A stretch of DNA of 64,000 nt from CAZYJR01 sp964647905 (GTDB lineage: Bacteria; Desulfobacterota; DSM-4660; Desulfatiglandales; HGW-15), in assembly GCA_964647905.1 (NCBI GenBank), contig CAZYJR010000002.1, positions 124,001 to 188,000 of the forward strand, read 5' to 3'. Of this stretch, positions 61,629 to 64,000 are shown piece by piece. The notes beneath the pieces were generated by a model. It saw nothing but the letters and a program-made list of their open reading frames with translations. It was not told the DNA's origin and made no database searches. The translations under genes were made by a program, and so were the position numbers. How positions within the stretch are numbered: position 1 is the first letter of the stretch; the number at the start of each line of letters is the position of its first letter.

Positions 61629-63716
61629 TCAAACGACTTCGTTTTGATCTTTTTCATAAAGAGAAACGAACAAAAACTCCCTTGCTCTAGTCGCTGCCAC
61701 ATAGCGTTCACACCGGTCCCATACTTGGGCCTCGCCAAGCTGGTTCATGGGATCACCAGGGTCCACACAGGCCATGGCGATGGCGCGGTACTCAAGCCCT
61801 TTAATCCGTTTCATGCTCCCCGTCCGGATTCCAGGCTGGCTCTCTCCGGGATCCGTCTCCCCTGCCACCAGTTGGTATACTGGGATACCGGCGGCATTCA
61901 GGGATTGATCAATCACCTTCTTGTAAGGAGTGACGCAGATCTGGCATGACTTGAGATCGTGGACCTCCATCAGCTCTTTGGCCCATTCAGTGATCTTTTC
62001 GGCTTCCTCTGTTTCATCAGCAACTCGGACAACCCTAGGATCAGGGCCGTGAAAGGCTGAATGATCACCTAGGGTCTTTGTTGTCCCACCGTCCAGGTCA
62101 TCAATATCCACTCCCTCTAGAAATCCCTGAGCATACCTCCGGATCTCCTCACTGGTCCGGTAGTTGACCTTGAGCCTGCGCGATCGCCCGCGAATATCGA
62201 TTCCAGCTCGACTCAACGGAAAGCGGTAACCATAGATGCGCTGATGCCCATCCCCCACCGTGCAAAGGGGGTCATGATGGCCCTCCTCCAGCACACACAA
62301 GGCCCGGATCAACCGCAGCGCTTCCAAGCTGAAGTCCTGCACCTCATCCACGAGCACGTGGTCATATGAGGGCCCTTTGCCGCTCTCAATGACCTGCCGC
62401 GCCTCATGGACAATGCCTTCGTAGGTATGCTGATTTCGCCGCTTTAGGGTTCTTTGCAGCTGCAAAAACAGAGGCCAGAGCTTTCTCCTGTCTGGCCGTC
62501 TTAGGCGGGGTCTCCCTGAACGAACGAGCGTGAGGTACTCTTCCTCCTTTGTAATGCCGGCAGGGTCGATGACGAGTTCGAATTCCTTTTCGACTTCATT
62601 CGGGCTCAATGGAAGATCTTCAACATCGGCATTGGGCCAGATTTCCCTTTCCCAAATGCTCCGTACATCTTCAGAAGAGGCCATGGAGCCTTTCCACCCG
62701 GCTCTGCGGCATATGGTGCGAGCCAGAGCATGCAGATGGGTGACTTCGATGCTAGATGCCACATCCGGCGCCATTTGCCGGATCAAGTGCTTGATCGTGA
62801 TGGATAGGGTTGTTGTGAAAGTTGTGATCAGCAGGCTGTGCTTTTCTGGTTGATATTTTCTAGCCAGATGAACAGCTCGGTGCATGAGGGCGACCGTTTT
62901 TCCTGTCCCTGCCGATCCCGTGATGTTCATGGGGCCTTTGGTCTCCCACTGGACCAGCTTCCGCTGACAGGGGTGAAGAAAGATCCGCCACTCATCCAAA
63001 GGTGCTGAAAGGATCTCCCGGAGTTCCTCCTCGTCCTGGATAAAGACAACATCGTACTGAGGGCGATCTGCGATTCCAGTGAAGTCGTCCGGCTCCAGTG
63101 TCGTACCTCGCTCCTCTTCAGTAAGCCCAAGCATTTCATTCAGGGCTTCGTCAAGGTTCATGCCGGATGCCAAGCCGTATAGAATGTCTCGTGCATCTGG
63201 TGGAAGGTAAGGGGATAGACTGTCGAGCTCTTCGTCCGAGCAGATGGCCTTTACTGCTGGAATTAGCGCATGCGGCACGCCGGCACGAAACAGCTCTTCA
63301 TCATCGAAGCGGTTTAGGTCGTAGTTGGCGGGAACAGGCCGTTTGCGCTTTCTGTCGGAAGGGGTCGCGGCCTGGATCTCCTCCACGTCAAAGACTTGGA
63401 ACATCCCCGTATGGGGATGCACTTGAAACTGCTTGTTTCGCGCCCACTGATAGGCATCATCATGCTTGTCCACGTGAACCAGGAGGTAGGTATCTCCTTT
63501 CTCTGGAGCGATGACAATCGCGCGATACCCGCCGGGAAGCTCCGCCCCGTGGACCTTGGGGTCACGCATGCCTTCCTTGACAGAATGGAGACGTAGTCCA
63601 CCGTCAGTGGGGTCTTTCTGAAACGCATCAATGAACTCCGCCAGCCGCTTCTGGACTTTCACAGGATACTTGTGGAACTGCTTCAAGATGTTGCGGGTCA
63701 GCATGAGCTTCGCCAT
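61629..63716 (-). CDS. UvrD-type helicase fused to a RelE/ParE-like domain
   Basis: 695 residues. Residues 1-95 read like a RelE/ParE toxin fold: ILKQFHKYPVKVQKRLAEF, then ELPGGYRAIVIAPEKGDTYLL and LVHVDKHDDAYQWA. A linker and helical part follow to about 245. The UvrD/RecB-type helicase runs to the end: Walker A GSAGTGKT near 267, Walker B VLVDEVQDF near 455, GDGHQRIYGYRF, VNYRTSEEI, MKRIKGLEYRAIAM and YVAATRAREFLFVSL. GAGGAG lies six bases before the ATG. It follows another gene by 13 bases and precedes the Zorya operon by about 100 bases, all on one strand. Helicase activity is well supported; toxin activity is not shown. Confidence 0.85.
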   Translation of the reverse strand: MAKLMLTRNILKQFHKYPVKVQKRLAEFIDAFQKDPTDGGLRLHSVKEGMRDPKVHGAELPGGYRAIVIAPEKGDTYLLVHVDKHDDAYQWARNKQFQVHPHTGMFQVFDVEEIQAATPSDRKRKRPVPANYDLNRFDDEELFRAGVPHALIPAVKAICSDEELDSLSPYLPPDARDILYGLASGMNLDEALNEMLGLTEEERGTTLEPDDFTGIADRPQYDVVFIQDEEELREILSAPLDEWRIFLHPCQRKLVQWETKGPMNITGSAGTGKTVALMHRAVHLARKYQPEKHSLLITTFTTTLSITIKHLIRQMAPDVASSIEVTHLHALARTICRRAGWKGSMASSEDVRSIWEREIWPNADVEDLPLSPNEVEKEFELVIDPAGITKEEEYLTLVRSGRPRLRRPDRRKLWPLFLQLQRTLKRRNQHTYEGIVHEARQVIESGKGPSYDHVLVDEVQDFSLEALRLIRALCVLEEGHHDPLCTVGDGHQRIYGYRFPLSRAGIDIRGRSRRLKVNYRTSEEIRRYAQGFLEGVDIDDLDGGTTKTLGDHSAFHGPDPRVVRVADETEEAEKITEWAKELMEVHDLKSCQICVTPYKKVIDQSLNAAGIPVYQLVAGETDPGESQPGIRTGSMKRIKGLEYRAIAMACVDPGDPMNQLGEAQVWDRCERYVAATRAREFLFVSLYEKDQNEVV

Positions 63717-63729
63717 TCGGTTCTCCTCA

Positions 63730-64000
63730 TTATGGATTCAAAAGACTTCGTATTTCTCCGTCTGAGAGGGCCAGCACATGACTCGGGTCAAAAACCTGCC
63801 ATCCGCGGGCCCTCCACTGCTCAGCGAAGGCCATCTGATCCCCGGTCAGGATGGCAACCTTGATGTCCTCACCGGGCCAGGCCAGCTCCGCAAAAACCTC
63901 GTCGGAGAGCCCGTCTGGATAGAACTCAACCTCGGGAAGGGGGATATCCAAATGGGAAAGCCTCGCCACCAATGGCTGGACCGTACCAATCACCTGCTCA
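63730..64000 (-). CDS. C-terminal end of a gene cut by the window edge
   Basis: An open frame without a start runs in from the right edge and ends TAA at 63730. The last 90 residues include IPLPEVEFYPDG, then VFAELAWPGEDIKVAILTGD and FAEQWRARGWQVFDP. The AELAWP-KVAIL-GWQVF pattern resembles the Vsr-like nuclease fold at the ends of some DEAD/DEAH helicases in defence loci. This is only a suggestion, because most of the protein is outside. It lies 13 bases upstream of the helicase fusion, hence probably in one operon. Confidence 0.5.
   Translation of the reverse strand, partial: EQVIGTVQPLVARLSHLDIPLPEVEFYPDGLSDEVFAELAWPGEDIKVAILTGDQMAFAEQWRARGWQVFDPSHVLALSDGEIRSLLNP

Noticed and set aside
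1..64000. CRISPR arrays, rRNA or tRNA genes
   Set aside because: No regularly spaced short repeats, and no cloverleaf or rRNA signatures were recognised on either strand.

Overview
The window looks like chromosomal DNA from a GC-rich anaerobic bacterium of the Desulfobacterota (the former Deltaproteobacteria). This is inferred from gene content: a selenocysteine elongation factor with selenium/molybdenum hydroxylase accessory genes, DUF6125, TIGR02757 and DUF3795 proteins, PAS/sigma-54 regulators, a multi-domain hybrid histidine kinase and a FeoAB/DtxR-type iron block. No rRNA or tRNA gene and no CRISPR array was seen. The origin cannot be proved from the sequence alone.

Layout. 1-11 kb: a YhdP/AsmA-like giant protein, an SPFH/zinc-ribbon protein with a zinc-ribbon partner, a lone ATP-grasp acyl-CoA ligase subunit, a DEAD-box RNA helicase and asparagine synthetase. 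11-14 kb: an amino-acid ABC importer (glnH-glnP-glnQ), with a good promoter before it, a strong hairpin after glnH and a cluster of palindromes in the divergent region shared with asnB. 14-23 kb: one long run of plus-strand genes (gamma-carbonic-anhydrase-like protein, M48 protease with TPRs, EamA transporter, pyruvate kinase, citrate synthase, DUF6125, a diguanylate cyclase, TIGR02757, a TIGR01777 epimerase). 23-30 kb: minus-strand genes, including a tightly packed selB-yqeC-xdhC operon and a phosphomannomutase bordered by relics of lost glycosyltransferases and of a potassium-channel subunit. 30-40 kb: TrkA, a PAS/sigma-54 activator, then a 4.3-kb iron cassette (feoB, feoA, a DtxR-type regulator, cytochrome P460, a small membrane protein). 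The cassette lies between two diverged copies of the 3' end of a hybrid histidine kinase gene. 40-52 kb: a DUF72 protein, a SagB-type oxidoreductase, a LuxR-type regulator divergent from a complete four-gene 2-oxoacid (pyruvate/acetoin) dehydrogenase operon, DUF3795, an ECF-type sigma factor, an MFS pump and a YbaK-type deacylase.

52-64 kb is an accessory, less GC-rich defence island. It opens with a frame-shifted DUF1670 gene and what looks like the 5' ribozyme part of a broken group II intron. A complete type I Zorya anti-phage operon follows on the minus strand (zorA-zorB-zorC-zorD). Upstream of it in the same orientation lie a UvrD-type helicase fused to a RelE/ParE-like N-terminal domain and the C-terminal end of another gene cut by the window edge.

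How the genes work together: the core part links pyruvate kinase, the dehydrogenase complex and citrate synthase in pyruvate and acetyl-CoA flow, and asnB with the importer in nitrogen supply. The accessory parts are iron uptake and phage defence. The least explained features are the toxin-like/helicase fusion beside Zorya, the repeat-flanked iron cassette and the cluster of gene relics around the phosphomannomutase.
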